Source of the DNA: an uncultured Eubacterium sp.
GTDB taxonomy: Bacteria > Bacillota > Clostridia > Lachnospirales > Lachnospiraceae
DNA length: 64,000 bases
Reading direction: 5' to 3'
Assembly (NCBI GenBank): GCA_947089855.1
Contig: CAMUML010000005.1
Span: 55,541-119,540 of the forward strand
A model generated the notes under the pieces. It saw only the letters and a program-made list of their open reading frames with translations. It was not told the DNA's origin and did not search any database. The position numbers and the translations under genes are program-made. Shown piece by piece: positions 17,980 through 25,219 of the stretch. Numbering within the stretch: the first letter of the stretch is position 1; every line of letters begins with the position of its first letter.

Positions 17980-19215
17980 TTATGCAGGTGTTTTTTTGCA
18001 TGCTACATACCGGATCCCAATTGGGCTGTCCTCTGCCAGCTTTTTCCAAGCAACGACTTTCTTTTCATGGGTAATCAGCTTGACATCCCCATACTGGACA
18101 ATAAAGTGGCCGTTGCGTGCCTGGTATTGGCCGCAGCGCCAGCAGTATTCCCCGCCTTTATTTTTCCATACATAAATGCAGATTGTCCCATCTGAAGGAA
18201 ATCCGCTTTCTAAAACTTCATGAAAATCTGTAACCTGGACGGCATATCTTTGTGTGCTGCCGCGCCCCTGCCAGTTAAAATACCGTTTTAACAGTGCTTT
18301 GAAGCCAGCAAGCAGCCGGAACAGCATACTGCCTGTATCTTTTGGCATAGTTAAAGGCAGCATAGCCGGCAATTTTTTTTCATCGGCAGTATCTGCAGCT
18401 GCCGCGTCGCCAGTAGTTGTTTGGCCTTCCGGTCCCCAGCCTGCTTTCTGGACCACAGCATCCCCCTGCCCGGCCAGTTTGGCTGCCCGTGCCGCCTGAT
18501 GGGCGTCAAAGGAGTAGGTTTCCATTACTTTAATGGCAAACTCTATGTTTGTCTGCTGCGTAGATTCACTTTGTATATGGAAGCCGGCATCAAACTTGCG
18601 GATACCGTCTTTTGTCACATGGTAATTATTGTGCAAAAGCTGTACGGTGCCTTTGGAATCCAGGGCCGTAACCTTCCAGGTATCTTCCCCTGACCATACT
18701 GTTAGTACATTGACGGATACCTTGGTTTTCATGCCGCATTGAATATAGATATGGCGCAGCAGGCGTTTTGACAGCTGCATCCGCTCAAAAAGCTTGCGGT
18801 ATGCTTCGTAGTTTTCCATATCCTTGGCGCCGGCCCGTATGTAGGATTTTTCTGCACACTCCGGGCACTGGTACATTCCGGGCAGGTATTCCATGGAGTA
18901 TAAAAGTTCACTGTCCGGTATCTGCCTGGCCAGGATACAGCTTTTGTCATGGATACAGTTACAGCTTTTGGCATACAGGAAACGTACCTGTTCGCTGCTG
19001 AGAATGCGCTGGCGAAACGGAGAGGGGGCTGCCGCCATTTCCAGTCCGCCAGGCATTTCTTGTTTTTCCCTGTTTTCTGTTTCCGGTTTTGCTGTTTCCA
19101 GCCCTGCCGCTTCTTCCGGCGGCGTTTGCTCAACCGCTTTTTTTTGCAGCTCTTCCAGCAGCCCGGAATAATCGACATGGCTGCGGTAGACCGCCCTTGT
19201 TGCTTTTTTTCCCAT
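17980..19215 (-). CDS. unrecognised protein with cysteine cluster
   Basis: I do not recognise this 411-residue soluble protein. Residues about 85-135 hold CNCIHDKSC and, 40 residues later, CPEC, which looks like a metal-binding knuckle. A second pair (CWRC) lies near the C-terminus inside GGEYCWRCGQYQARNGHFIVQYG. The stretch at about 255-285 is Ala/Asp/Thr-rich and probably a linker. The first 65 residues are charged and disordered. No signal peptide or membrane segment is visible. It lies between the nicotinamidase-like gene and the MCP/FIST pair, all on minus. Coding potential is convincing from its ribosome site and codon use. Confidence 0.7.
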   Translation of the reverse strand: MGKKATRAVYRSHVDYSGLLEELQKKAVEQTPPEEAAGLETAKPETENREKQEMPGGLEMAAAPSPFRQRILSSEQVRFLYAKSCNCIHDKSCILARQIPDSELLYSMEYLPGMYQCPECAEKSYIRAGAKDMENYEAYRKLFERMQLSKRLLRHIYIQCGMKTKVSVNVLTVWSGEDTWKVTALDSKGTVQLLHNNYHVTKDGIRKFDAGFHIQSESTQQTNIEFAIKVMETYSFDAHQAARAAKLAGQGDAVVQKAGWGPEGQTTTGDAAAADTADEKKLPAMLPLTMPKDTGSMLFRLLAGFKALLKRYFNWQGRGSTQRYAVQVTDFHEVLESGFPSDGTICIYVWKNKGGEYCWRCGQYQARNGHFIVQYGDVKLITHEKKVVAWKKLAEDSPIGIRYVACKKTPA

Positions 19216-19288
19216 TTCGTCATCACCTTCTTTTTAATATGTACAACAAAATACCTAAAAACCTGCTGTTTCTAATATCCATGCCCTG

Positions 19289-20236
19289 CTATGCCAATTC
19301 TTCAATAATAGGCTGTATCTGTGCAAGCATATTGTCCATATCCTCAAACATGGCACTTTTGGTGGTACCAAGCTGGTTGGCCAGTTCAATATGTTTTACG
19401 ACATCTTCATACCGTCTTTGTGTACTATGGAAAAAATCGGTTACTTCCTGCAAAGCTGCTTTGGAATCGTCCAGTGTATGCGCAATTTGCGCCTGTACGG
19501 CCTGTGCACCGTCTGCCGCCTGTGTGATATGGTCAAACAGCTCATACGTAGCATTTGCTTTTTGGATACTCTGCTCCAATGCCTGCTGGGAAACACGGAT
19601 GCTCTCATGCAGCTCATGCGTCCCCTGTTCGACATCATCAATGCTTTGGTCAACCGCTTCGACCAGCTTTTTAATCCCGTCTGCAAGGCTTTTTACTTCC
19701 TGCGCCACAATGGAAAACCCCCGCCCCTGCTCCCCTGCGCGGGATGCCTCAATGGAAGCATTCAGCGCTAGGATATTTGTCTGGCTGGCGATCGTTACAA
19801 TTTCATTATTGCATGCCTTAATATTTTTCAAGGAATTTAGAAAAGATGTAAATGTGCTTTCCATCTCGCTAAAGCATTTTTCCACCTGTACGGACTGGTC
19901 TTTTAAATCCTCTACTTCGCCGCGCACCACATCGACGGAACGCCCGATTTCTTCTTTTACGGTATCAAATTGGCCTGACACATCATGGATGCCGGAAAAC
20001 GTCTGTTCAAAATTTTCTAGTTTTTTTCCAAAATTGCCGGCTTCGTCTAATACGCCGTTAAAAGAATCGTTTACCATACTCAGCTGCTGGAGCGCATCGA
20101 CTTCCTTTTTTACGATTTCTTTTTGGCATCCCCGCACACTGTCTGCTACATGAAGTACCGGGTGCAGGCTTTGCCCCATCTGCTCTGCTTTTGCCAGCTT
20201 GCCTTTATTCTTCTTACTTTTTGACTGAAACAGCAT
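19289..20236 (-). CDS. soluble methyl-accepting chemotaxis signalling protein
   Basis: This 315-residue protein has no membrane segment and no HAMP domain. The C-terminal half contains the chemoreceptor hairpin tip ([41 protein letters not shown]), the CheA/CheW contact region. The first half is predicted helical. It begins ten bases after the FIST gene stops and has AAGGAGG before the ATG, so the two are co-translated. The likely model is a cytoplasmic receptor whose input comes from the FIST protein. No cheA, cheW or flagellar gene is in the window. Confidence 0.88.
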   Translation of the reverse strand: MLFQSKSKKNKGKLAKAEQMGQSLHPVLHVADSVRGCQKEIVKKEVDALQQLSMVNDSFNGVLDEAGNFGKKLENFEQTFSGIHDVSGQFDTVKEEIGRSVDVVRGEVEDLKDQSVQVEKCFSEMESTFTSFLNSLKNIKACNNEIVTIASQTNILALNASIEASRAGEQGRGFSIVAQEVKSLADGIKKLVEAVDQSIDDVEQGTHELHESIRVSQQALEQSIQKANATYELFDHITQAADGAQAVQAQIAHTLDDSKAALQEVTDFFHSTQRRYEDVVKHIELANQLGTTKSAMFEDMDNMLAQIQPIIEELA

Positions 20237-20245
20237 ATGGCCTCC

Positions 20246-21301
20246 TTACTCAAATACAACACAGGTCATGGACTGGTTTACAAACTGGTTGTTAAAATGT
20301 TCCCCATACCCCACAACGCCTGCATGGCTGCCCAAAGCACCCATATCGCGCAGATATTCCTGCATATAATGGTTTTCGCTAAACAATAAGTAGCGGAATA
20401 AACAATTGATAGAAAAAACTGCCGAAAGTTTCGGAAAATCTTTCCTTATCATTTGGATCGTATGCTGTACCGTCTGTTTATAGTCGCCAAGTTCCAGTAA
20501 AATAAGCACGTCCGAATCATTTACCTGCCGATAGCAGCTTAACCCGTTGCCTTCTACTTCTTTAATGGAAATAATGCAGGTATCGGTCCCGTTGATTTTT
20601 CCAAACGGGTTTTTAAACGTCTGGGACTGGATTTCGTTTTGCGTTATATGCAGCATATCCTGGTACACCAGCCTGGCTGGCTTTCCGTTCAGTTCCCCGA
20701 TAAAATATCTGGCCCGGTCTGTCTTGGACGCAACAAAACGCTGTTTTCCAAATTGATGGTAAATATTTTCCTTATAAGCCTTGACCTTGCCGCCTTGGTT
20801 TTTTATCAGTGCATAGACTGCCGCATCTTCGTAGACCCGGCCGTTCATAGAAACTTTTCCGCCGTCCCCGGTCCCTCCGACTAATGGGATTTCCCTGTGT
20901 TTTAATACACTGTGTATGGTGTTCAGCACACAGGCGTCGTTGCCAGAACAAAAATCAATGCAAACGGTATCACGCTGCGCCGCGCGGACAGACTCTACAT
21001 CCTGCTCCAGACGGCTGATATATTTCACCGGCATAGTAGAAGCATGTTCCAGCACATTTACCACTGCGCCTATGCCGCCGCAAAACCCAATGATACCGAC
21101 CCCTTTTTCTACAACCGCAGAATCATAGCTCATCCCAATGCAGCCGATGCTTGGCACATCCGGGTACAGTTCCTGCAGCGCTTTTACATGTGTTTCAAAC
21201 TGCCCGGTGTTGGACAGGAGCAAAAGCAGCTTTGGGTCATTTAACCCGCGCACAGCTTCCTGTATATCACCACGCGTGCTTTTTCCAAAAAATTGTTTCA
21301 C
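20246..21301 (-). CDS. FIST-domain sensory protein
   Basis: This 351-residue cytoplasmic protein matches the FIST_N plus FIST_C arrangement. It shows LLLLLSNTGQFETHVKALQELYPDVPSIGCIGMSYDS, VGGTGDGGKVSMNGRVYEDAAVYAL and the late SINCLFRYLLFSENHYMQEYL...GALGSHAGVVGYGEHFNNQFVNQSM. FIST proteins are thought to bind small ligands in signalling. The start is taken as GTG because GGGAG lies six bases before it. An ATG nine codons upstream has no ribosome site. It heads a two-gene operon with a soluble MCP. Confidence 0.85.
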   Translation of the reverse strand: MKQFFGKSTRGDIQEAVRGLNDPKLLLLLSNTGQFETHVKALQELYPDVPSIGCIGMSYDSAVVEKGVGIIGFCGGIGAVVNVLEHASTMPVKYISRLEQDVESVRAAQRDTVCIDFCSGNDACVLNTIHSVLKHREIPLVGGTGDGGKVSMNGRVYEDAAVYALIKNQGGKVKAYKENIYHQFGKQRFVASKTDRARYFIGELNGKPARLVYQDMLHITQNEIQSQTFKNPFGKINGTDTCIISIKEVEGNGLSCYRQVNDSDVLILLELGDYKQTVQHTIQMIRKDFPKLSAVFSINCLFRYLLFSENHYMQEYLRDMGALGSHAGVVGYGEHFNNQFVNQSMTCVVFE

Positions 21302-21357
21302 TCTATCTCCCTTTCCGTCAATACGCATTTTCGGTAGTAAAAATTACCTGTTCCACT

Positions 21358-21387
21358 ATTATACTTGATATGAATGCAGGAGGTCAA
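21358..21387 (-). promoter_or_regulatory. promoter for the FIST-MCP operon
   Basis: TTGACC (21382-21387), an 18-base spacer and TATAAT (21358-21363) on minus, about 50 bases before the GTG start. Confidence 0.7.
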
Positions 21388-21415
21388 TGGGTATTTGCAA
21401 GTATAAAAGCAAAAA

Positions 21416-21440
21416 GGCGGAATCCCAAAATGGATCCGCC
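21416..21440 (-). terminator. intrinsic terminator of the padR operon
   Basis: On minus, GGCGGATCC-ATTTTG-GGATTCCGCC (one unpaired base) is followed by TTTTTGCTTTT, 20 bases after the DUF4097 stop codon. Confidence 0.75.
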
Positions 21441-21459
21441 ATGCAGTTCATTTTTTTGC

Positions 21460-22560
21460 CTACCGGCTTTGTATTTCAATATCGCCAGCTTCACATTCGG
21501 CTTCTATCGTTTTTTCATGCCCTTTATCCAAGGATGTATATGGGTTGCCTATGGTTTGGCCGTCTATTTGGATGCTGCCGTATTCGGAAGTTAATTTATA
21601 TCCATAATCAGATGCGTTTTGGGCCAAATGGACCTGTACATCGCCATATTGCGCTTTTAGGATACATTTTTGAAACGCAACGCCGGATAGGCTGCAGGAT
21701 CCGCTTTCTAAATCCATCTGCACAGTTTTGATGGATGATTGCTGTAAGGTTATGCTGCCGTCACTATCCGTAAAGCTGGCATCTGCACAATCTGCATTTT
21801 GAAACCAGATGTCCCCGGTTTCAGCATTGATACGCAGGCCGCCTGTCAGCTTTAGGCCATCGGCTGTTATATCGCCGTATTGGTTTTGCAGGTTAAAGCT
21901 GGCGCCGGATGCCTGGCGGAGTTTTAAGTTCCCGTTTTCCATGGTTGCGGCCAGGTTTCCTATCGCCACTCCGTTTAGGTTTACATCTCCGTAATCGGCT
22001 TTTAGTTCCAGCTGTTCAGACTGTATATTTTTACAGGAAATTTCCCCGTCGCTGCTTTTTATATTGATAGCTGCAAGTTTTGCATGTTTGGGCACATAGA
22101 CCGTAACCGCTTCCTCCCTGCTGCCCCCGCCTGTTGGCCCCTGCTCAACTCCAAAAGAAAAAAACGATAGGCCGTGAAACGGTGGTTTTCCATGCCCGGT
22201 ACCTGCCAGCTCCTGTTTCATGCGCAATATGCGCCCATCCTCTACGGTTTCGTACTGGATGCTTGTGTTTGCATCCAGGCAGTAAGAAATCCGGTATTCA
22301 TCTGTATCGGACGTTTCCAAGCGCAAGTCGGCGGTCTCTAAGGAAGCCTCTATGCATTCAAATGCCCCAAGCACTTCTTCCTTTTCCTGGAAATCCCCTT
22401 TGCCGCTGTTTTTTAAAAGCTGTGGTGCATTGATCGAAAACCCGTCTGTATTTAATGCTACGCCGTATACAACCCCGCCTGCGGCAATGCCGGCAGCAGA
22501 CAGGATCCCCCCTACGCCTGCCAGTATGGCGCAGGCTGTGAAAAATTTATGTTTACGCAT
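21460..22560 (-). CDS. DUF4097 beta-helix protein (putative adhesin family)
   Basis: This 366-residue protein has an N-terminal membrane anchor (FFTACAILAGVGGILSAAGIAAGGVVYGVAL) and then a repeating beta-strand pattern (LKADYGDVNL, LQNQYGDITAD, ILKAQYGDVQVHL, LTSEYGSIQIDG) typical of DUF4097 (the former putative adhesin family). It should face outward. The start is the ATG after GGGGG, and it overlaps the DUF1700 gene by eight bases. It ends the padR-DUF1700-DUF4097 operon. Such operons respond to envelope stress in several Firmicutes. That role is inferred here. Confidence 0.85.
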   Translation of the reverse strand: MRKHKFFTACAILAGVGGILSAAGIAAGGVVYGVALNTDGFSINAPQLLKNSGKGDFQEKEEVLGAFECIEASLETADLRLETSDTDEYRISYCLDANTSIQYETVEDGRILRMKQELAGTGHGKPPFHGLSFFSFGVEQGPTGGGSREEAVTVYVPKHAKLAAINIKSSDGEISCKNIQSEQLELKADYGDVNLNGVAIGNLAATMENGNLKLRQASGASFNLQNQYGDITADGLKLTGGLRINAETGDIWFQNADCADASFTDSDGSITLQQSSIKTVQMDLESGSCSLSGVAFQKCILKAQYGDVQVHLAQNASDYGYKLTSEYGSIQIDGQTIGNPYTSLDKGHEKTIEAECEAGDIEIQSR

Positions 22561-23143
22561 GCTTTCTGCCCCCTTTTTGAATAATTCCTGCAAATACCCT
22601 TAGCGACCATCCTAGAAAACGCCTGCATAAATGGTACATCCCATAGGTACAGGCTGCCCCCAGGCCAGTGGAAACAAGCCCCATGCCAATGCAGGTCAGG
22701 CATACTGGGATACTTTTTGTAAGCACCGTAAATCCGGCAACCACTACGATTGGCCCTGCAATTACAGCGCATCCTGTAGCAATAAGCAATGCCAGCAGCA
22801 AAGACCATGCGACGATAACGGCGCACACCACCAATATAACACCAGTAAGTACCAGCGGCAACGCTAGAGGGGCTACAAAGATTGCCAGCAGTGCGACCCA
22901 CAAAGCATCCATGCCCCGGCGTACATCTTTGACCGGCTCTTTGGAAAGTTTTAGCGCCATATCCTGTATGATCTGGTCGGCGGCTTCTTTTGGGCTGCCT
23001 AGGTCTTCGATTGCCTTTGCTTCGTTTTCTGCGCCTGCCTCTGCAAAATATTCTTCAAAATATTCAACGGCATGCGCGAAATCTTCTTTTGGCAGGCGCC
23101 TTAGCCGTTGCTTTAACTGGTCCATATATTCTTGCTTATCCAT
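22553..23143 (-). CDS. DUF1700 membrane protein
   Basis: This 196-residue protein opens with the DUF1700 cytoplasmic helical region (MDKQEYMDQLKQRLRRLPKEDFAHAVEYFEEYFAEAG...IEDLGSPKEAADQII). Several hydrophobic helices rich in Ala, Val and Leu follow. The ATG has GGAGAAGG upstream and lies four bases after the padR stop codon. Family function is unknown, but it is nearly always found next to a PadR regulator and a DUF4097 protein, as here. Confidence 0.88.
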   Translation of the reverse strand: MDKQEYMDQLKQRLRRLPKEDFAHAVEYFEEYFAEAGAENEAKAIEDLGSPKEAADQIIQDMALKLSKEPVKDVRRGMDALWVALLAIFVAPLALPLVLTGVILVVCAVIVAWSLLLALLIATGCAVIAGPIVVVAGFTVLTKSIPVCLTCIGMGLVSTGLGAACTYGMYHLCRRFLGWSLRVFAGIIQKGGRKHA

Positions 23144-23147
23144 ATTT

Positions 23148-23483
23148 TTATACCTTCTCCCCTTCTGCTGCCGGCTGGCTGCTTTCCAAAATCTTGTTAA
23201 TTGCGTCGATATGTTCTTTCCATGCCTGTTCCATCTGGTCACGCTGCCGCTTGCCTGCTTCCGTAATTTTATAATACTTGCGGTTCCTGCCCTGGTATTG
23301 CTGGTCATAAATCTCGACGTAATGGCTGTCCGCCAGCCTGCGCAGTACCGGATACAGGGTAGAATCCTTCATGCTGGAAACCTGGCGCATCTGCTGGCCA
23401 ATTTGGTATCCATAGCTGTCTTCCCGGTTGATCATGGTTAGGATCAACAGCTCCATCAGTGCGGGATTCAACGGATATACCAT
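23148..23483 (-). CDS. PadR family transcriptional regulator
   Basis: This 111-residue winged-helix regulator shows the PadR pattern LMELLILTMINREDSYGYQIGQQMRQV, STLYPVLRRLADSHYVE and GRNRKYYKITEAGKRQ, with a short C-terminal dimer helix. GGGGG precedes the ATG. It leads the operon and probably represses it: two GATATATC palindromes lie just downstream of its -10 box. The inducing signal is unknown. Confidence 0.93.
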   Translation of the reverse strand: MVYPLNPALMELLILTMINREDSYGYQIGQQMRQVSSMKDSTLYPVLRRLADSHYVEIYDQQYQGRNRKYYKITEAGKRQRDQMEQAWKEHIDAINKILESSQPAAEGEKV

Positions 23484-23516
23484 ACTTTTCCCCCTTTCTT
23501 GGAAGAGATTGCCCCT

Positions 23517-23600
23517 GGATATATCTTTATTTTTTATATAAAATTTTATTAGATATATCTTTTATTTTTATATTATATATTGTATAATATATTTTGTCAA
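23517..23600 (-). promoter_or_regulatory. padR promoter with two candidate PadR operators
   Basis: TTGACA (23595-23600), a 17-base spacer and TATAAT (23572-23577) on minus. Downstream are AGATATATCT (23551-23560) and GGATATATCT (23517-23526), two near-identical palindromes in the transcribed leader. The region is extremely AT-rich. Confidence 0.75.
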
Positions 23601-23637
23601 TACCTATTTTGGATTATGGTTGCTGTATTTAGGGCGC

Positions 23638-23681
23638 AAAAAAGCGTATGGAACAATCCATTGTAAACCATACGCTTTTTT
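23638..23681 (-). terminator. intrinsic terminator of neuB-GNAT transcript
   Basis: A perfect 14-bp stem (23638-23651 with 23668-23681) contains AAAAAAGCG and its complement CGCTTTTTT, with a 16-base loop. It lies 79 bases after the GNAT stop codon and would work in both directions. Confidence 0.85.
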
Positions 23682-23760
23682 ATAACTATATTATTCACGA
23701 TCAATTGATTTTGATATGTTATCGGCATACCTGTCAGCTTTTCCATACAACGATGTGCTA

Positions 23761-24180
23761 TCACCCCCATGTTTTATACATCCATGTATGCGGGCACCCT
23801 TCCACCATATCCGGTGTACCGGTGTTACGGTACCCTTGTTTTTCATAAAAACCGCTTGCACGGCATTGGGCGTGCAGGTATAATGCCTTGCCTCCCGCCG
23901 CGTCCACTTGTGCCTGCGCTTCCCGCATCAGGCATTCGCCTATCTTTTTCCCACGGTATGGCGCCAAGACGGCAAGGCGGCCCAATACATAGGCTTTTTT
24001 CAAGCGGTCCCAGTAAAACCGGCAGGTTGCCGCCGGTTTGCCTGCTTCCAATGCTACCAAATGTACAGCTGATGCATCGATTCCGTCAAATTCCTCTTCA
24101 AACCCTTGTTCGTCTACAAAGACAGCCTTTCGGATGGCCTTTGCTTCTTCTGGCAGTTTTTTATAGCATTTTATTTCCAC
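23761..24180 (-). CDS. GNAT family N-acetyltransferase
   Basis: This 139-residue protein shows the acetyl-CoA-binding GNAT core: VLGRLAVLAPYRGKKIGECLMREAQAQ, then LYLHAQCRASGFYEKQGY. The N-terminal IRKAVFVDEQGFEEEFDG is typical of the ElaA/YitI-like subgroup with unknown substrate. It lies 21 bases after neuB on the same strand, so it may acetylate a sugar intermediate, but that is only suggested by position. Confidence 0.85.
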   Translation of the reverse strand: MEIKCYKKLPEEAKAIRKAVFVDEQGFEEEFDGIDASAVHLVALEAGKPAATCRFYWDRLKKAYVLGRLAVLAPYRGKKIGECLMREAQAQVDAAGGKALYLHAQCRASGFYEKQGYRNTGTPDMVEGCPHTWMYKTWG

Positions 24181-24201
24181 AAACGGTTATCCCCTCCTCT
24201 T

Positions 24202-25026
24202 TTATTTGCGGTACTGCTTCCTTACAGCAAGCTCTGCTTCGGAAAATACTTTTTCGCCAGTCCCCATGATCAGCTCCGTTTCCCGGATATTTTTTACCAG
24301 CTTCCACAGGTCCATTGGTTCAACCGCTGCTTTCTGGTTACGTCCATACATGGTCTTGTCCAATGTAATATGGCGTTCTACACAAGTTGCCCCCATTGCG
24401 ACTGCACAGGTGCTGACTAAAGTTCCGATTTCATGGCCGCTGTAGCCTACTTTGCAGTGGTAACGGTCTTTTAACGCCCACATCAGCCTTAGGTTTGCAT
24501 CAATGCTGACCATCGGGTAGGCGCTGTTACAGTGCATTAGCTCAAATGGGCAGTTATATTCCTGGAAAATGTCGACCGCATGGTCAATCTCTTCGTAAGT
24601 ACTCATACCTGTAGATACAAATGTATGGCACCGCTCCTCAGCCACCAGCTTTAGCAGCTTGTCATTGGTAAGCATTGCGGATGCGATCTTATTATGTTTG
24701 CGGTGGTACTGCCGTAAAAAAAGCTGTGAATCAACATCCCATGCAGAAGCATACCAGTCAATCCCTTTTTTTTGGCAGTAAGCATCGATTTCATCGTATT
24801 CTTCCTTGCCCAGTTCCAGATGTTCTTCCAGTTCCCGCCTAGTGCTCCCCCACGGGGATTCAAACGGCTCGTCCAAATATTCTTTGCTATATACCTTTTC
24901 CACCGTGCGTTTCTGAAATTTGACTGCATTGCATCCGGCAGTTACTGCTGTATCAATTAATTTTTTTACGAGTTCCATATCCCCGTTATGGTTAATTCCC
25001 AATTCCGCTGTAATAAATGTTGTCAT
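24202..25026 (-). CDS. NeuB-family sialic acid synthase lacking the SAF domain
   Basis: This 274-residue protein is the TIM-barrel part of an N-acetylneuraminate-type synthase, which condenses phosphoenolpyruvate with an N-acetyl hexosamine. It shows ITAELGINHNGD, AVKFQKRT, STGMSTYEEI, LMHCNSAYP, VGYSGHEIG and ATCVERHITLDKTMYGRNQKAA. It stops at ELAVRKQYRK, where full-length NeuB (about 340 residues) continues into the antifreeze-like SAF cap. The SAF part is absent downstream, where the GNAT gene begins. GGAGGAG precedes the ATG. No neuA or neuC is present. Confidence 0.83.
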   Translation of the reverse strand: MTTFITAELGINHNGDMELVKKLIDTAVTAGCNAVKFQKRTVEKVYSKEYLDEPFESPWGSTRRELEEHLELGKEEYDEIDAYCQKKGIDWYASAWDVDSQLFLRQYHRKHNKIASAMLTNDKLLKLVAEERCHTFVSTGMSTYEEIDHAVDIFQEYNCPFELMHCNSAYPMVSIDANLRLMWALKDRYHCKVGYSGHEIGTLVSTCAVAMGATCVERHITLDKTMYGRNQKAAVEPMDLWKLVKNIRETELIMGTGEKVFSEAELAVRKQYRK

Positions 25027-25120
25027 AAGCCACTCCTCCTTTTCCAGATGCTGCCTTTCGGCTATACATGGCAATATGCCGTAGGCATGATGTGCTGTCC
25101 AATTTCGTTCCTTTTATTTC

Positions 25121-25149
25121 ATTATAGGCTATTTAAAACTGGTTTTCAA
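25121..25149 (-). promoter_or_regulatory. promoter for neuB-GNAT
   Basis: TTGAAA (25144-25149), a 17-base spacer and TATAAT (25121-25126) on minus, about 95 bases before the neuB-type start. Confidence 0.75.
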
Positions 25150-25160
25150 GCTAAAATAAT

Positions 25161-25197
25161 ACAGGGGGCCGCTGCCGTTTTGGCTTTGGCCCCCTGT
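25161..25197 (-). terminator. intrinsic terminator of the GH2 gene
   Basis: Perfect 10-bp stem ACAGGGGGCC/GGCCCCCTGT followed on minus by ATTATTTT, 23 bases after the GH2 stop codon. Confidence 0.85.
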
Positions 25198-25219
25198 TTT
25201 TTATGGTTTCCTGCGATGC

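Noticed and set aside
19089-20153. A 354-codon plus-strand frame opposite the soluble MCP gene
   Set aside because: The minus strand encodes an unmistakable chemoreceptor signalling domain. The plus frame is Ser/Cys-rich and unlike any protein.
22668-23441. A 257-codon plus-strand frame opposite DUF1700 and padR
   Set aside because: Both minus-strand genes match known families and have ribosome sites. The plus frame crosses both.
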